DNA from: Shinisaurus crocodilurus
Taxonomy: Eukaryota > Chordata > Lepidosauria > Squamata > Shinisauridae
Direction: 5' to 3'
DNA: 64,000 nucleotides
Assembly: GCA_021292165.1 (NCBI GenBank)
Contig: CM037877.1
Coordinates: forward strand, 207,370,715-207,434,714
In this document: one piece after another, positions 22,443 through 32,970 of the stretch
Numbering within the stretch: position 1 is the stretch's first letter
Layout: every line of letters starts with the position of its first letter
Notes under the pieces: generated by a model
Told to the model about the DNA's origin: nothing
What the model saw: only the letters and a program-made list of their open reading frames with translations
The model's database searches: none
Translations under genes and position numbers: made by a program

Positions 22443-22710
22443 TTAAGAACATAAGAAGAAGAGCCTTGCTGGATCAGATCAGAGGCCTACCTAGTCCTAG
22501 TCTAGCATTCTGTTCATACAGTGGCCAATCAGATGACCATTGGAAGCCCACAAGCAGGACATGAGCACCATAGCACCCTCCTGCTCCTGTTCCCAAGCAA
22601 CTGAGATTCAGATGCATACTACCTGTGATGCTGGAGGTAACATATAGACACCAGACTTGTAGCCATTGGCTAAGCTGACTAGTTTCATCCCTCTTTGATA
22701 CTTCCTGCAT
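22443..22710 (-). mobile_element. SINE-like family S2 (minus)
   Basis: It begins 'taagaacataagaagaagagcc', then 'tgctggatcaga', 'tctagcattctgttca', 'cagtggccaa', 'gcaggacatgagca' and 'tagccattggctaagctga'. It is an antisense copy of the family at 5130-5360. Confidence 0.75.
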
Positions 22711-23384
22711 GCCCCATTGAATTACAGTACCATCAGTTCTGCAGCCTGACCCTAACCACGTTTATTCAGAAATAATTCTCACTGATCTGGGGATTTACCT
22801 TCCAGGCCATTTGCTTGGGAATGTAGTCTTAAACCATAAATTTAAGACTTGAGTCACCACAGGACTGGCAATTCCCATTTCCCCAGCCTGCTTTTGGCTC
22901 TCATGTATCTTCCAAGCGAAGTATATTCCCACCCAGTCCAAAGTTCAAATGAGAGCATTGTTTTCTCAGTGTTTAGATATGGACTCCGTTCTTTCAAGAT
23001 CGTAGGACTGCTTTATGCCATTAAACTCTGCTTTTTAAACCTGCTAAGAAGGAAACTGCGTATAGGAGGTGCAAGCATGCGAGACATGCACCTTGTCTAG
23101 CAGAGCTTCCGCAGAACTTTGTCTGAGGCCTGTCCCCCCCCCTAAAGTTACGGTGGCTAGTTGTTAAGGAAGGATAATGTCAAGATGGGTCACTCATGAT
23201 GAGTGTGAGGGTGAAGGCAAGGGCAGGGGAGACCGTAATCAGTAAAATGCCCTGAGAAGCTCAGAAAGGCCAAATGCATGCACCATCTCTCACAGAAATC
23301 AAGACAACTTACAATTTCTACTGTGGCCTCTGATTATTAAAAGGAAGCCTCCAGAGCACAATTTCTCACCCTTCCTTCTATCTG
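22711..23384. other. Intergenic, no gene seen
   Basis: No supported feature. Confidence 0.35.
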
Positions 23385-23465
23385 GGGTGGCCACATGGAT
23401 TGCCAAAAAGGAGGAAATGCATTACCAAAAAAAGAGGACACAGAACTGTATAAAATTTCCATAGG
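23385..23465 (-). repeat. Family R fragment (minus)
   Basis: The segment 'ggccacatggattgccaaaaagg', then 'aggaaatgcattacc', then 'agaggacaca', matches the far end of the family R copies at 39590-39925 and 58660-59200 in reverse orientation. Confidence 0.45.
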
Positions 23466-23469
23466 TTCA

Positions 23470-23498
23470 TTTATATATATATATATATATATATATAC
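23470..23498. repeat. (TA)n microsatellite
   Basis: TA dinucleotide run. Confidence 0.95.
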
Positions 23499-23619
23499 AC
23501 GCAACGACGAGCCACCATTTAAAACTTCCCAGAATGGCAAATCATAGCTGCCTTGTGCGGCGGGCCCAGTGGGTGTCGGCACCCTTGGACTCTACTTGGT
23601 GCTGGGCTCCTAGTAACTG

Positions 23620-23755
23620 CTTGTGGGTGCTGACAGTGGGCACAGGTAGAGCATATGCTTTGCATGCGAAGGATTCCTGGTTCTGTCCCTGGTTTCTCCA
23701 GTTAAAAAGATGCGGGAGAGAGACCCAAGTGGAGTGGACAGTAATGGTCTGACTT
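23620..23755 (+). mobile_element. tRNA-SINE family S1, head portion
   Basis: The segment 'ggtagagcatatgctttgcatgcgaagg', then 'cctggttctgtccctgg' (B-box-like), is the same head as in the SINE at 53326-53822. Not a functional tRNA. Confidence 0.65.
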
Positions 23756-24085
23756 GGAACATGGCAGCTGAATGTATCTAGGAAGGATTACAAAGGGCTT
23801 TTATCACTCGATTTCTTATTTCAGCAGTTGCCAATGCTGTGAAACTGATTTCACAGGAAAGCAATGTGAGGTGAGGGGATATGAAAGTTATACTTGTAAT
23901 GTTTGACCTGTAATGGCTCATTTGCACATGCAGATCATCACTTAATGCTGAGAGATACAATATAGCACAGATTTGGGCAGTACAGAAATGAAATGAAATG
24001 AAATACATGTATGCTTACCACCCGAAGACTGCAGTATTAAGTGTTGACGACTTGACGTACACACTGCTGATGCGTCATCATAGAC
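23756..24085. other. Intergenic, no gene seen
   Basis: A short (GAAAT)n run ends near 24004. Confidence 0.35.
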
Positions 24086-24220
24086 CAGTGTTTCTCAACC
24101 TTGGGTCCCCAGATGTTTTTGGCCTACAACTCCCAGCATGCCCCAGCCAGCATAGCTGGCTGGGGCATGCTGGGAGTTGTAGGCCAAAAACATCTGGGGA
24201 CCCAAGGTTGAGAAACACTG
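24086..24220. mobile_element. Perfect hAT hairpin MITE
   Basis: Two 66-bp arms are exact reverse complements around a 3-base ATA loop. The ends are CAGTGTTTCTCAACC and GGTTGAGAAACACTG, which are Charlie-like hAT termini. The perfect 8-bp TSD TCATAGAC is at 24078-24085 and 24221-24228. This is the least diverged class II copy in the window, implying recent insertion. Confidence 0.97.
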
Positions 24221-24451
24221 TCATAGACAGAGGTTTCATATCGCCTCACAATGCTCTTAGACCCAATGCTTTTTAATGGAGTCAGTTATGATCAGCTGAT
24301 GCACATGCATATGTGAACCAGACTCGGGAGAGAGACCTGATATTCATGTGTGGTTCATATTCTTTCTCTTAGTTGCTCCACAGGAGGAATAACATCACTC
24401 TTTTTTAGACATACCTGTGCCAGTTTGTTACATTTGTGTCAAAATGGTATA

Positions 24452-24453
<2 letters not shown>

Positions 24454-24498
<45 letters not shown>

Positions 24499-24513
24499 GC
24501 AGCAGCAGCAGCA
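24454..24513. repeat. (AAT)n(AGC)n microsatellite
   Basis: About fourteen AAT units are followed by five AGC/GCA units. Confidence 0.96.
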
Positions 24514-25284
24514 AACAAGAAAACAAGAGCAGGGCATGACTACTGTAGCTCCTTCCGCCTGAAAATACCTTATGTCAGGGTCAGGGTGTGCTGTGCACTA
24601 TGCATTAAAGCGGTGTTTTCTCAGATTATTTGAATGAAGATTGCTTTAATGTTAATAGCATTAAGTGTCTTTACTGCTGAATCAACCGACAAATTGCAAA
24701 AGCAGAAAACATACATTATGAAGGGCCATGCAGGTGACAAGCTCATATTAGTGCTGAGACACTCATCTGGGGCAATGCTATCATTACTGTCTGTTGCCCT
24801 TATTTGCCTTATTTTTATGGGAGAAAAATGAATAGTTTTTTCCTGATAGCAAAGGTCAAGAAAAGTTTCTTTAAAAACACACAGACACACCCCAACAACT
24901 GGACTCCCTCCCCCCCCCCTTACAGGCAAAGCAAGAAATACAAGGCTATAGTAGGGTTGCCCTTTTTGACTGTCCCTGCTTACTGCCTCTGGCTGGTTGC
25001 AGCCTGACACAAAGAAATAAACCAGAAGACGTTTTTTCTTGGCATGGAGATAACAGTCATGGGGAAACACCTCTGGACAGGAGCAGGGAAAAGGTGGCAA
25101 TCTTATGCCTTGTTATGATTTAACAACAGCAAAATCTAAGTTACTAACTAAATCTTTGCTGTCTTTTAGGCTTCAGGCGAAAACATTCTCACATAGGCAT
25201 TTAAAAATATTTTCACTATCTAGTCTCCAACTTGTAACTGCTTGTTATTTGCTGATTGTTTTGAGTGTATTGTTATTCTACTTT
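24514..25284. other. Intergenic, no gene seen
   Basis: No supported feature. Confidence 0.35.
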
Positions 25285-25420
25285 CTCTTTTAAAGCTGCA
25301 GTCCTATGAACAGAAAGTCCCTTCGAATATAGATAGGATTGTGCTGTAATCTTTGCAAATTGCCTTGCAATGTCTCATAAAAGGTGGTATATATAAATGT
25401 TTTAATTAAATAAACAAACA
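25285..25420 (+). mobile_element. LINE tail fragment
   Basis: The segment 'ctttgcaaattgcc', 'aaaaggtggtatatataaatg', then (TTAA/AAAT) tail resembles CR1/L2 3' ends. Confidence 0.4.
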
Positions 25421-25997
25421 GCATTTGATCTACCGTACTTTGAAATGAGTGCTTCCAGGCACTGATCCTTTAAAAGACACATACATTAAGTATGTGATGC
25501 GGGTGGGACGGAGAATCTCTATATTTTCTTCCGCTGTTTGACTTCTCTTTCCTTATTTCCTACCAACCAGATGACCTGACCAGTTGTCACTGTGCTCTGA
25601 CCCCAGTTTGAAAATCAAATATTAGCCTTGATATTTTTACATAGATCCAGCTAAGCCAGGTTTAAATGTGGTTTGGCAGGTAAGCACAAATGAAATTACG
25701 CAATTTACGCTACCTTGAAAGCCAAGCCTGAACTCTATTGCAATGAGTTTTTCTTTCCTCATAAGAACAGGTTTTGGAGCCAGTTTGATCTGTGTCTGTG
25801 CAAACAGATATTTTTAGAGAGGAAAAAAGAGAGAGCAGTTTCTACCAGCAGCCCAATCCAAAGACTAGCAAACCCCAAACAGAAGCTGTTTTAAAAAACA
25901 AAACAAAGAATCCCCCATTATTTTTAAAATCACTCCTTTACATTGAAGTTTAACAAACACTTCAACCTATCTCCTGCAGACAGAGTATGAACAATGC
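25421..25997. other. Intergenic, no gene seen
   Basis: AT-rich; no supported feature. Confidence 0.35.
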
Positions 25998-26098
25998 AAT
26001 CTGTTCTATGCATGTATACTCAGAGTCAGAAGGAAGTCCCTTTGAGTTCAGTGGGGTTTACTACTGCAAGTAACAATGTATTGGATTGTAGCCTAAGG
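25998..26098. repeat. Short repeat family C
   Basis: The segment 'tatgcatgtatactcagag', then 'aagtccctttgagttcagtgggg', then 'ttggattgtagcc', recurs in the same order near 26815, 31125, 34408 and 56955. Weak outer inverted symmetry ('caatcctat' and 'ataggattg') suggests a MITE. Confidence 0.5.
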
Positions 26099-26115
26099 AT
26101 TCAATGCTATATACC

Positions 26116-26800
26116 AGGGGTGGGGAACCTCTTTCAGCCCCAGGGCCTAATGCCATTTCGGAGAAACTCTCTCAGGAGCTGCATTCTGGCAATGGGTGGG
26201 ACCCAAGGCAAAGTGGCAGAGCCAAAGGCAAAAGAGGTGGGGAAAAAATATCTACATATTTTAGCTTAAAAGTTCTTCCTGTTAGTGTAAGGCAGTGCTT
26301 CTCAAATAGTGGGGCGGGCCCCCCAGGGGGGGCACGAGGCTCCGTAAAGGGGGGCTCGTTTGACCTCAGTTAAAAGTTTTTTTTAATATTGTGTTCCTTT
26401 AAATCCTGTGCTCCTTTAAATCTTTTCTGCTACAGTTAATAAAGCTATTCTTTGTTGTAAATTGATCCACATTTCTTTCTTTTTATTCTCATACGTTAAT
26501 AAGGATACAGTGTTATGCAGAGGTGTACTTATAACAATTTTATAGACAAATGATACTATTTACAGTCGCGTGGGGGGCGCGAAATGTTTTCTTCTTCCTA
26601 GGGGGGGCATGACAGAAAATAATTGAGAAGCACTGGTGTAAGGTGAGGCATTTCCACTTTTTAGAAGGGGGGGGGGATACACAAAAGCAGGGAAACTACT
26701 CTATGATCAGTAGCTAGGGGAAATGAACATGATCAGCTAGGGAACTCTTGCGGGGGTGGGGTGGGGTGGGGGGGTGGCGGATCTGGCCCTCACCCCTGCT
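26116..26800 (+). mobile_element. hAT-like element family D, interrupted copy
   Basis: It starts CAGGGGTGGGGAACCTCTTTC. The body 'ccaaaggcaaaa', 'tagcttaaaagttcttcc' and 'cacaaaagcagggaaac' matches 28833-29145. It is interrupted by the younger hAT insertion at 26293-26635. The right end runs into a G-rich tract at about 26750-26790. Confidence 0.6.
26293..26635. mobile_element. hAT element nested in family D
   Basis: TIRs CAGTGCTTCTCAA and TTGAGAAGCACTG are flanked by perfect 8-bp TSD GTGTAAGG (26285-26292 and 26636-26643). Subterminal G-runs ('ccccccaggggggg', 'aggggggcat') pair with each other. No transposase. Confidence 0.95.
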
Positions 26801-26814
26801 ATACACACTTGGCT

Positions 26815-26880
26815 GGGCATACGTTCCACAGGACTCAATGGAGTTTACTTCTGAGTAGCCATGAGATTGCACTGTACATA
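26815..26880. repeat. Short repeat family C
   Basis: The segment 'gactcaatggagtttacttctgagtagccatgagattgcac' matches the family C block order. Confidence 0.45.
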
Positions 26881-26904
26881 TCTTGCCTTGGCATGGCAAA
26901 GCCC

Positions 26905-26953
<49 letters not shown>

Positions 26954-27005
26954 CCCCACCATTTTTCCTGCAAGGAACCCAAGGCGGCTTACATAATTCG
27001 TCTCC
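26905..27005 (-). mobile_element. LINE 3' tail with (ATT)n
   Basis: (ATT)n at 26905-26952 is followed by 'ccccaccatttttcctgcaaggaacccaaggcggcttacat'. On the minus strand this is the usual LINE terminus ending in a trinucleotide tail. Confidence 0.6.
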
Positions 27006-27369
27006 TTCTCCTCTCCACGCATAGAACTGAAAATATTTTGTGCTGAAATATTTCCTCATAAATAGAGCTGCTGTTAAATTAACTGCCCTGCTGTTCCTTT
27101 GCCTTTAATAAATGACTGACAAGCAAACATTAATAGATAACGCTTATCAACACAAAGTAGAGAAAGCAGAGGAAAACTCCACATCCTAAAGCAATTCTAT
27201 TCTTATTTAAGAGTAAGGCCCCTAAACACAGCGGGCTTACTTCTCAGTAAACAGGCATAAAGTTGTGCTACACATTTGTGTGTAACAGCTGCTATTAAAG
27301 GCACAGGAGGACCCCCCCCCCCACTTTTTAAAGTGACAAGCTTACTTGTACAAATTAAAAACCTACATT
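27006..27369. other. Intergenic, no gene seen
   Basis: A family C-like fragment 'gcgggcttacttctcagtaaacaggcata' lies near 27230. A poly-C run occupies 27313-27323. Confidence 0.35.
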
Positions 27370-27495
27370 TGCTTAGAAGGGGGGGAGCAACATGGCCCTC
27401 CACATGTTTTGACTTACAACTCCCATCATCCCTAGCTAGCATAGCCAATGGTGAAAGATGATGGAAATTATAGGCCAAAAGTTGCCCACGCCTTG
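27370..27495. mobile_element. hAT hairpin MITE fragment
   Basis: The arms 'ccctccacatgttttgacttacaactcccatcatcc' and 'gatgatggaaattataggcc', with the end 'gttgcccacgccttg', are degraded. No TSD was resolved. Confidence 0.5.
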
Positions 27496-27649
27496 CTTAG
27501 AATGTAAATTCTGTTTACCTTCTTCCACATTCTATCCTGCTTTTAAAATGTTTATAGATTTAACAAATGATACACAACAAGTGGCTCAGATACTTTTTTA
27601 AAGGCTGCAATCCTGTGTATGCTTTCTTGGAAGTAATTCCAGTTTGTAG

Positions 27650-27930
27650 GGTGATCATGTGTCCTACTGTACAGAGGACAGTCCTCTATTGCAGGGGTAG
27701 GCAGACAGTTGATCTCTGGATGTTTTGGACCTCAACTCCCAGAAGCTATCGCCGGCATGCTCAGGAATGTTGGGAGTAGAAGCCCAAAACATCTGGAGAT
27801 CTACTTTCTGCCCACCCTGACCTGTTTGAAGGCATCCTCCATTTGAAGGGCTGTCCAGTCCAACAGGAGGAAAACTGGCGTTAGTTAAAAGGAGGAGGAA
27901 AACCCAAAGGAACGGGTTTGGATTGCATTT
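27650..27930 (+). repeat. Family R copy carrying a hAT insertion
   Basis: The segment 'acagaggacagtcctctatt' (27671-27690) and, after the insert, 'tttgaagggctgtccagtccaac' match the copies at 39590 and 58660. Confidence 0.5.
27692..27819. mobile_element. hAT hairpin MITE
   Basis: It starts CAGGGGTAGGCAGAC and ends TTTCTGCCCACCCTG, with arms around 'tggatgttttggacctcaactcccagaag'. The flanking 8-mers do not match, so the TSD has decayed or been deleted. Confidence 0.7.
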
Positions 27931-28832
27931 GCATTGCCTTGTGCAAATGAGGGTGTGGTGGATGAATTGCTGGGAGATTCCCATTTGAGGAGGGATATTC
28001 AGGACAGCAGTGATGCACCAGAAAAAGTTCCTGTTTTGGCTAGCGTGTCTCTGAAGGATACATGTTTTCAGTAATCAAGGAAGTGAAACAAGCAAGCTAT
28101 GAAGGTGGCCTGCTACTGTTTTATTGCCATATTAGCACTTAATGGGTCAGGATTCAAGGGGAGAGGAACAACAACTGATCATCTTGTTATTTGGGATGGG
28201 GCTGACTTAGGAGCTTGTGGAGAGAGAGGGCAAGTATGACCTGTTGGGTGTGTGGATCTGGTGGGAGGGGGCTGATAAAAACTGATGTGTTGGATGGGTG
28301 TGTGACAGTGTGTTGAGGGGGGAAAGGATCACAGAATGTTATCACCACATGAGGGTAGAGTTGGAAATCCAGAATGGAATACTCATTATTTGCTGGGGTG
28401 AAATATACCAAAAATTATGTTAGATTGGTTCAGAGTGCATGTTGCACAGGTGGAATTAGTTTTCCCCCCTGGTGGTACCTGTGATGAAAGGTCAGACAAT
28501 CTGGCTTAACAGAGGGGGCAACATGAGTGAAGCAAATTGAATATTTGGACTTGAGGTTGTGGAATCCCAGCTCACCCACTGTCTGCATCTCCAGATCAAG
28601 TACAAGTGATATTATTAGATACATCTTTTGATCTAACATTTGTGTCAGTGGGGAACTTCCTCCCAAAGCAAATACAAGCTTCAGAAGAAGAGGGATTTTG
28701 CTCAGGACCACCACAGAGGAGAAAAGGGTTACGGTATATTCCTCCTCCATGCCTGCTCTGATCCCATTAGTTATCAGCACCCCAGCTGATACAATTTACA
28801 CTTTTTAAAAAACAGAAACAATGTAGTTGATT
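27931..28832. other. Intergenic, no gene seen
   Basis: A 116-residue minus-strand frame (28430-28780) has no recognisable motif and is probably chance. Confidence 0.35.
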
Positions 28833-29145
28833 AAGGGGTATGGAACCTCTTTCAACCCAAGGGCTGAATTCCATTTTGAAGAAGCTTTGGGGGTGAGGGG
28901 GGCCAAAGGCAAAAGGGCAGGGTGAAAAATACCAGCATAATTTAGCCTAAAGCTCTTCCGGCCAGTAACTAAGCCTTAGGAGAGCCTTTCAGAATGGAGA
29001 AAAAAGTGCACAAAAGCTGGGAAACCAGTAAACAAGCGGTGGTCTGGGGGAAGGGGTGAGGCCAGGGGAAGGGGAAGCCCAGAGGGCCGTACTGGGACCT
29101 CAGGTGGGCTAAATGTGGCCCCCAGGCCTGAGGTTCTGCACCCCC
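28833..29145 (+). mobile_element. hAT-like element family D, uninterrupted copy
   Basis: The blocks 'ggggtatggaacctctttcaacccaaggg', 'ccaaaggcaaaaggg', 'tagcctaaagctcttcc', 'cacaaaagctgggaaac' and 'ggcctgaggttctgcacccc' match the copy at 26116. Its continuity across the insertion point confirms that 26293-26635 is a later insert. Confidence 0.6.
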
Positions 29146-29149
29146 GATT

Positions 29150-29245
29150 TAATGGCATGTGTAGTTTGACCCTCGGAAAATAAATGGCCCCAGAGAGCTT
29201 TGGCTAATGGTGATGCAGAAATGTAATAAATTTTAAAAAAATTAC
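29150..29245 (+). mobile_element. LINE tail fragment
   Basis: The segment 'ccccagagagctttggct', then 'tgatgcagaaatgtaataaa', is a CR1/L2 3' end. Confidence 0.5.
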
Positions 29246-29760
29246 TCTGGAATTATTTTAAGGCACGGGATTAAATTGTGAAAGTCCTGGAAATTACAGG
29301 AATTGTCTTTTCCCCCTTTCATGGTGATAACACTGCACCCTTTTCTTAAAGTAACCCTAATATAATAGCCCTTCCAAGTAAATGTGCATAGGATTGCACT
29401 GCACATGTCCTAGAGACTTTGCCATAGAGTACATAGAGATCCTCCAGCCCCAAAGCCCAATGTGAGGATGTTGCTGGCAGAGATGTAACCGAAGCATAAT
29501 CATCTATGAAACTATGAAACTCACAACCTATGACAGTAATGTTCCCATTGCAATTGCTTCCATGTATGTCCCTCCATGTAGGCCACTGTTTTAAAAATAA
29601 AAAAGCTCTTAAATTACTTTAATCCATTGGTTTATTGCAAAGCCTAGAGAGACAAAGCTGGTTATAGTGAGAGATTTGCTTGATTCCTCCAGCCCAATGA
29701 TGTAGATACTTTACCATGGCAGATGGATGGAGGAAGGGAAGATTGCCCTATCTTTTAGTG
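29246..29760. other. Intergenic, no gene seen
   Basis: No supported feature. Confidence 0.35.
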
Positions 29761-29769
29761 AGCTTGAGC

Positions 29770-30160
29770 CGCAGTTTGTTCATTTATTTAATGATATTTA
29801 TAAATTGCTTATATTAAAGACATTTCTAAGCGATGTACAAAACAAGTCTTCATACAGAAGACAAGATTACTTTCCTGGCAGTGGCTGTTGGAAAAGGTGT
29901 TTTCATTAGATGCTGAAAACCTAGAAGGGTAGGTGCCTGCCTAAATTTGTAGTGGTAGGGATTTGCAGAGGTTGGGTGCCACAACACTAAAGGCCCTGTT
30001 CTGAGCCATGATGGACCCAACCTCTGAAATTTTGGGTACCACCAGGAGGGTATCTCCTGATGAGTGCAGCATCTGAGATGTAGGCCTAGTAGAAAATCAG
30101 GCAATCTCTTAACTATCCTATTGATCAAAGTTGATTGACATGGCTATCTTTGCCCCATCT
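29770..30160 (-). mobile_element. LINE 3' fragment (minus)
   Basis: The segment 'atttataaattgcttatatt..aagcgatgtacaaa' followed by 'aaaaggtgttttcattagatgctgaaaacc' and 'gcagaggttgggtgccacaac..aaaggccctgtt' is a typical antisense CR1/L2 3' end. A poly-T run follows at 30187-30207. Confidence 0.55.
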
Positions 30161-30417
30161 GCAGTAACCCTGAATATAAATCAGATACTTTTTTTTTTTT
30201 TTTTTTTAGAAGAAAAGAAACTTATTTTAAAACCTTCTGAAAAATTGACCTACTGCCTGTCCTGAATTACTGCTTGGAGGTGTGGCTGCATATTGTTCCT
30301 TGGCTGCTGTGTTCCAGTCCAGTTGCACTTAAGCACTTGCATATTCACTGGGTTCTTTATTATATCACTGTGAAAACAAACAGCAAGCCCACTGAAAATT
30401 TAGGATTTGCTGGAAAC

Positions 30418-30475
30418 AGGGCCAGCCATATCCTTAGGCAGGGTGAGGCTACCCACCTGAGGTGGCAGATCTTTG
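30418..30475 (+). mobile_element. hAT end fragment
   Basis: CAGGGCCAGCCATATCC followed by 'gcagggtgagg' and 'cacctgaggtggcag' relates to the element at 10711-11027. The right end is missing. Confidence 0.45.
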
Positions 30476-30507
30476 AATACTAAAGGCAGCAAATTCTAAA
30501 TGATTTA

Positions 30508-30566
30508 GGGTGCAATCCTATGCATGTTTAGACAGAAAAAAGGCCTACAACTCCCAGATTGCACCT
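30508..30566. mobile_element. Harbinger-like MITE, deletion derivative
   Basis: It starts GGGTGCAATCCTATGC, contains TTTAGACAGA, and ends AGATTGCACCT. TSD TTA lies at 30505-30507 and 30567-30569. At only 59 bp it lacks the right internal arm of the family. Confidence 0.75.
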
Positions 30567-31124
30567 TTAGCTTATTATATGTTTACTGCTATGGGGGACA
30601 CCATTGGGATTTCCTATCAAAATGTTTTGGGTCAACTCTGGCTGGAGAGTGTGAGAACAAAGCATAAGACTATTTCCTGCTTGCCTACTGAATCTTTTCA
30701 AATGAAACTGATAAAAATGGGTGCTGGAGGATGGGAGTGTAGTTTTGCTTCCTATGTGGCTCAGGAGTCAGATTGTTCTGCAAGGCATCTGGGTGAGAGC
30801 AGGAGCAAAACTCGTTTCCTGAAGCATCATGCCTCCTCTTGGTCTTTGTTTCAGCTGCTCCCCTTCAGGAAAACATACTAAAACCACACATGCTCTTTGT
30901 TAGCACAGCAGCATCACAGATCCCACCCACATAGCAGATTCAGACTGTCATCACTTAAATGGCTAAAAATACAAACTCTTGCTTCTAAATCCAGTTATAT
31001 CTAATACTGAAAGTCTCTATAAATGCCCACTGAAGATAAAATGATGATAGTATCCTCATTAGAGTTAGGTATGGTGGGAAATATGTCAGAAGTTGAGGCA
31101 GGATAATTCTAAGTCTGCAGTTCT
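30567..31124. other. Intergenic, no gene seen
   Basis: No supported feature. Confidence 0.35.
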
Positions 31125-31197
31125 CTACAGACTTGGGAGTAAGTGCCATTGAACTCAAGGAGTTTACTTCTGAGTAGATGTATAGGACTGCACAGCA
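31125..31197. repeat. Short repeat family C
   Basis: The segment 'cttgggagtaagtgccattgaactcaagg' and 'gtttacttctgagtagatgtataggactgca' is the clearest copy of family C. Confidence 0.55.
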
Positions 31198-31689
31198 TGT
31201 TCTGTTCTTGGTTCTGCCTCTGTGTCTCTTTGTCATCGGGAGGAAATCAAGGCTTCACAATGCAAGGGTGTTTTGTTGATAATGTCTATTTATACTAAGT
31301 AGACTATGGTCTGATAGACTGGGAACATGTACAAAAACACGTCCTACAAAGAAAACATTTCATGAAAAAAGAAAATGGCCTAGCATGTGAGTTGGGTGGG
31401 ATGTATCCCTTACTGTATCACCTCTCAAGCAGTACAGCTGAGAAGCACTCAGGCCCTGAACTGAACTTATTAAAAGCAAGTGTGTGTGTCTGTGTCTGTT
31501 TGTGGGGGACAACTGTTCAAAATACCAAAAATTGTATGAGCAACAGGTCAGGAATGCATATCATGACATCAATGAACTGGTTGGATAATCTATGCATAAC
31601 CCAACAAAATTACACAAAACAAAGCCAGATGGGGATATGGCTAAGCAATACATGTAATATTTGGAATTCCCTTAGGTGTATTAAAGAGA

Positions 31690-31895
31690 CAGTGTGGTAT
31701 AGTGGTTAGCATGTCTAACTAGGGCTGGGGAGAATGGTGGATTTCAACCAATCAGCCATAAAGCTGACAGTGATTTTGGGCCAGTCACTTACTCTCAGCC
31801 TAACCTATCTTACAGGGAGAGAATAAAATGCAGAGAGACACAACCATACACTTTGAGTTCCTAGGAGGAAAGGTAGAATATAAATGTAATAAAAG
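31690..31895 (+). mobile_element. tRNA-derived SINE
   Basis: The head GTGTGGTATAGTGGTTAGCATG (A-box-like), degenerate B-box region 'ggtggatttcaacc', body 'tgggccagtcacttactctcagcctaacct' and tail 'ttcctaggaggaaaggtagaatataaatgtaataaa' give a full-length SINE of the 1757 and 45495 family. The tail resembles LINE 3' ends. Confidence 0.75.
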
Positions 31896-32519
31896 CAAAC
31901 AAAAATAAACACAATCAATCCGTGATGCTAATAATGGTTTTAATACACTACTGTGCTCTTTGATTTGAATTGGCTGGATCATGTACTATTTCTCTGCTCA
32001 ACTTGCTGTGCTAGTTGTCCATGTGCAGGGAGTTTTTACATACCAAACCAAGTGATACAGTCCTTAAAGGAGTACCACACATCCCCCCCCCCCCCAGCTT
32101 TGAATCAGTTCTACTTTTGCCACAAAGTGCCTAGCAAATGAAAGACTTGGCAGACATTACATCAGGAGCATTGCCCCAGAGTGAGCTTGCCATCTGAAAC
32201 AGTAGGCCCAGGCTGCTTATTCACAAGTAGATGCATTCACAGGGACTATAAAGGATCACACAGCCCTGAGAACCCAAGCAGGATAACGTAGAAATAAGAA
32301 GTGGTACCAGTGGCTGAATGGGAGTTCAGACTAAATAGGCACAGGATATACTGTAAATATATTTCTGGCCAGGATGCAGATCTGATTTTAAAAGGCCAGA
32401 CTTCCTTAGCCTGCTTCCCCAGTCTGTCTATTTCATTATGGTACTTCATATTTGTCTGATTCCTAGACAAATGCAGCCTGCAACTGGAGCCTGGTAAAAT
32501 ACAATCTCTTCCCTTAATC
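31896..32519. other. Intergenic upstream of BTG2
   Basis: A poly-C run occupies 32082-32096. Nothing else was recognised. Confidence 0.35.
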
Positions 32520-32970
32520 CCGCAGCTCCCCTACTAGGCAAAGCCCTATAAATAGCCCCGTAGCAGGAACCTTCCCCCGCCCTCCAAACTAACCCCAGCT
32601 GCTATCTGGCCATGTTCTCGGGGCCTAACTTTCCCAGTACTCGCGTCACAACTTCCACCCTGTTGAGGTCACAACTTCATTAGCATATGAGGGGAGCTCA
32701 GCCACTCAGGAGCGCGCGGGCTGGTGACGCCTCGGTTTCCAAGAGTATTAAGAGTCCTGTTTGCAACCGGAGCCCGGCTAGTCAAGCAGGGGGAGAGCGC
32801 CGGACGTGAAAGAAGCCTCCTCGAAAGACCATCGTTGAGTAGTCGCTGCTGCCTTCTCCGCAGGCGGTCGGGCACGAACGGACCAAGCAGTCAGTCAGTC
32901 CACCCTTACCATTTGTACCCCTTCTCCGGAGCCTTAAAGAGGCCGCCCTGACCTCACTACTAAGCCAGTC
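32520..32970 (+). promoter_or_regulatory. BTG2: BTG2 proximal promoter and 5' UTR
   Basis: A CpG-enriched segment directly upstream of the BTG2 start. Seen: TATAAATAG (32548-32556); TATTAAG (32746-32752), a weaker TATA-like box nearer the start; two CRE half-sites (CGCGTCA near 32643, GTGACGCC near 32722); a direct repeat TCACAACTTC (near 32645 and 32669); AGGTCA (near 32665); and ATTAGCAT, an octamer-like POU site (near 32679). The start site is not determined: the first TATA would give a 5' UTR of roughly 390 nt and the second roughly 190 nt. BTG2 is an immediate-early, p53- and cAMP-responsive gene in mammals. The CRE half-sites fit this; I could not find a convincing full p53 site. Confidence 0.65.

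Noticed and set aside
32755..32800. p53 response element in the BTG2 promoter
   Set aside because: Half-site-like sequences around 'ggctagtcaagcagg' do not meet the RRRCWWGYYY pattern well enough to claim a site.
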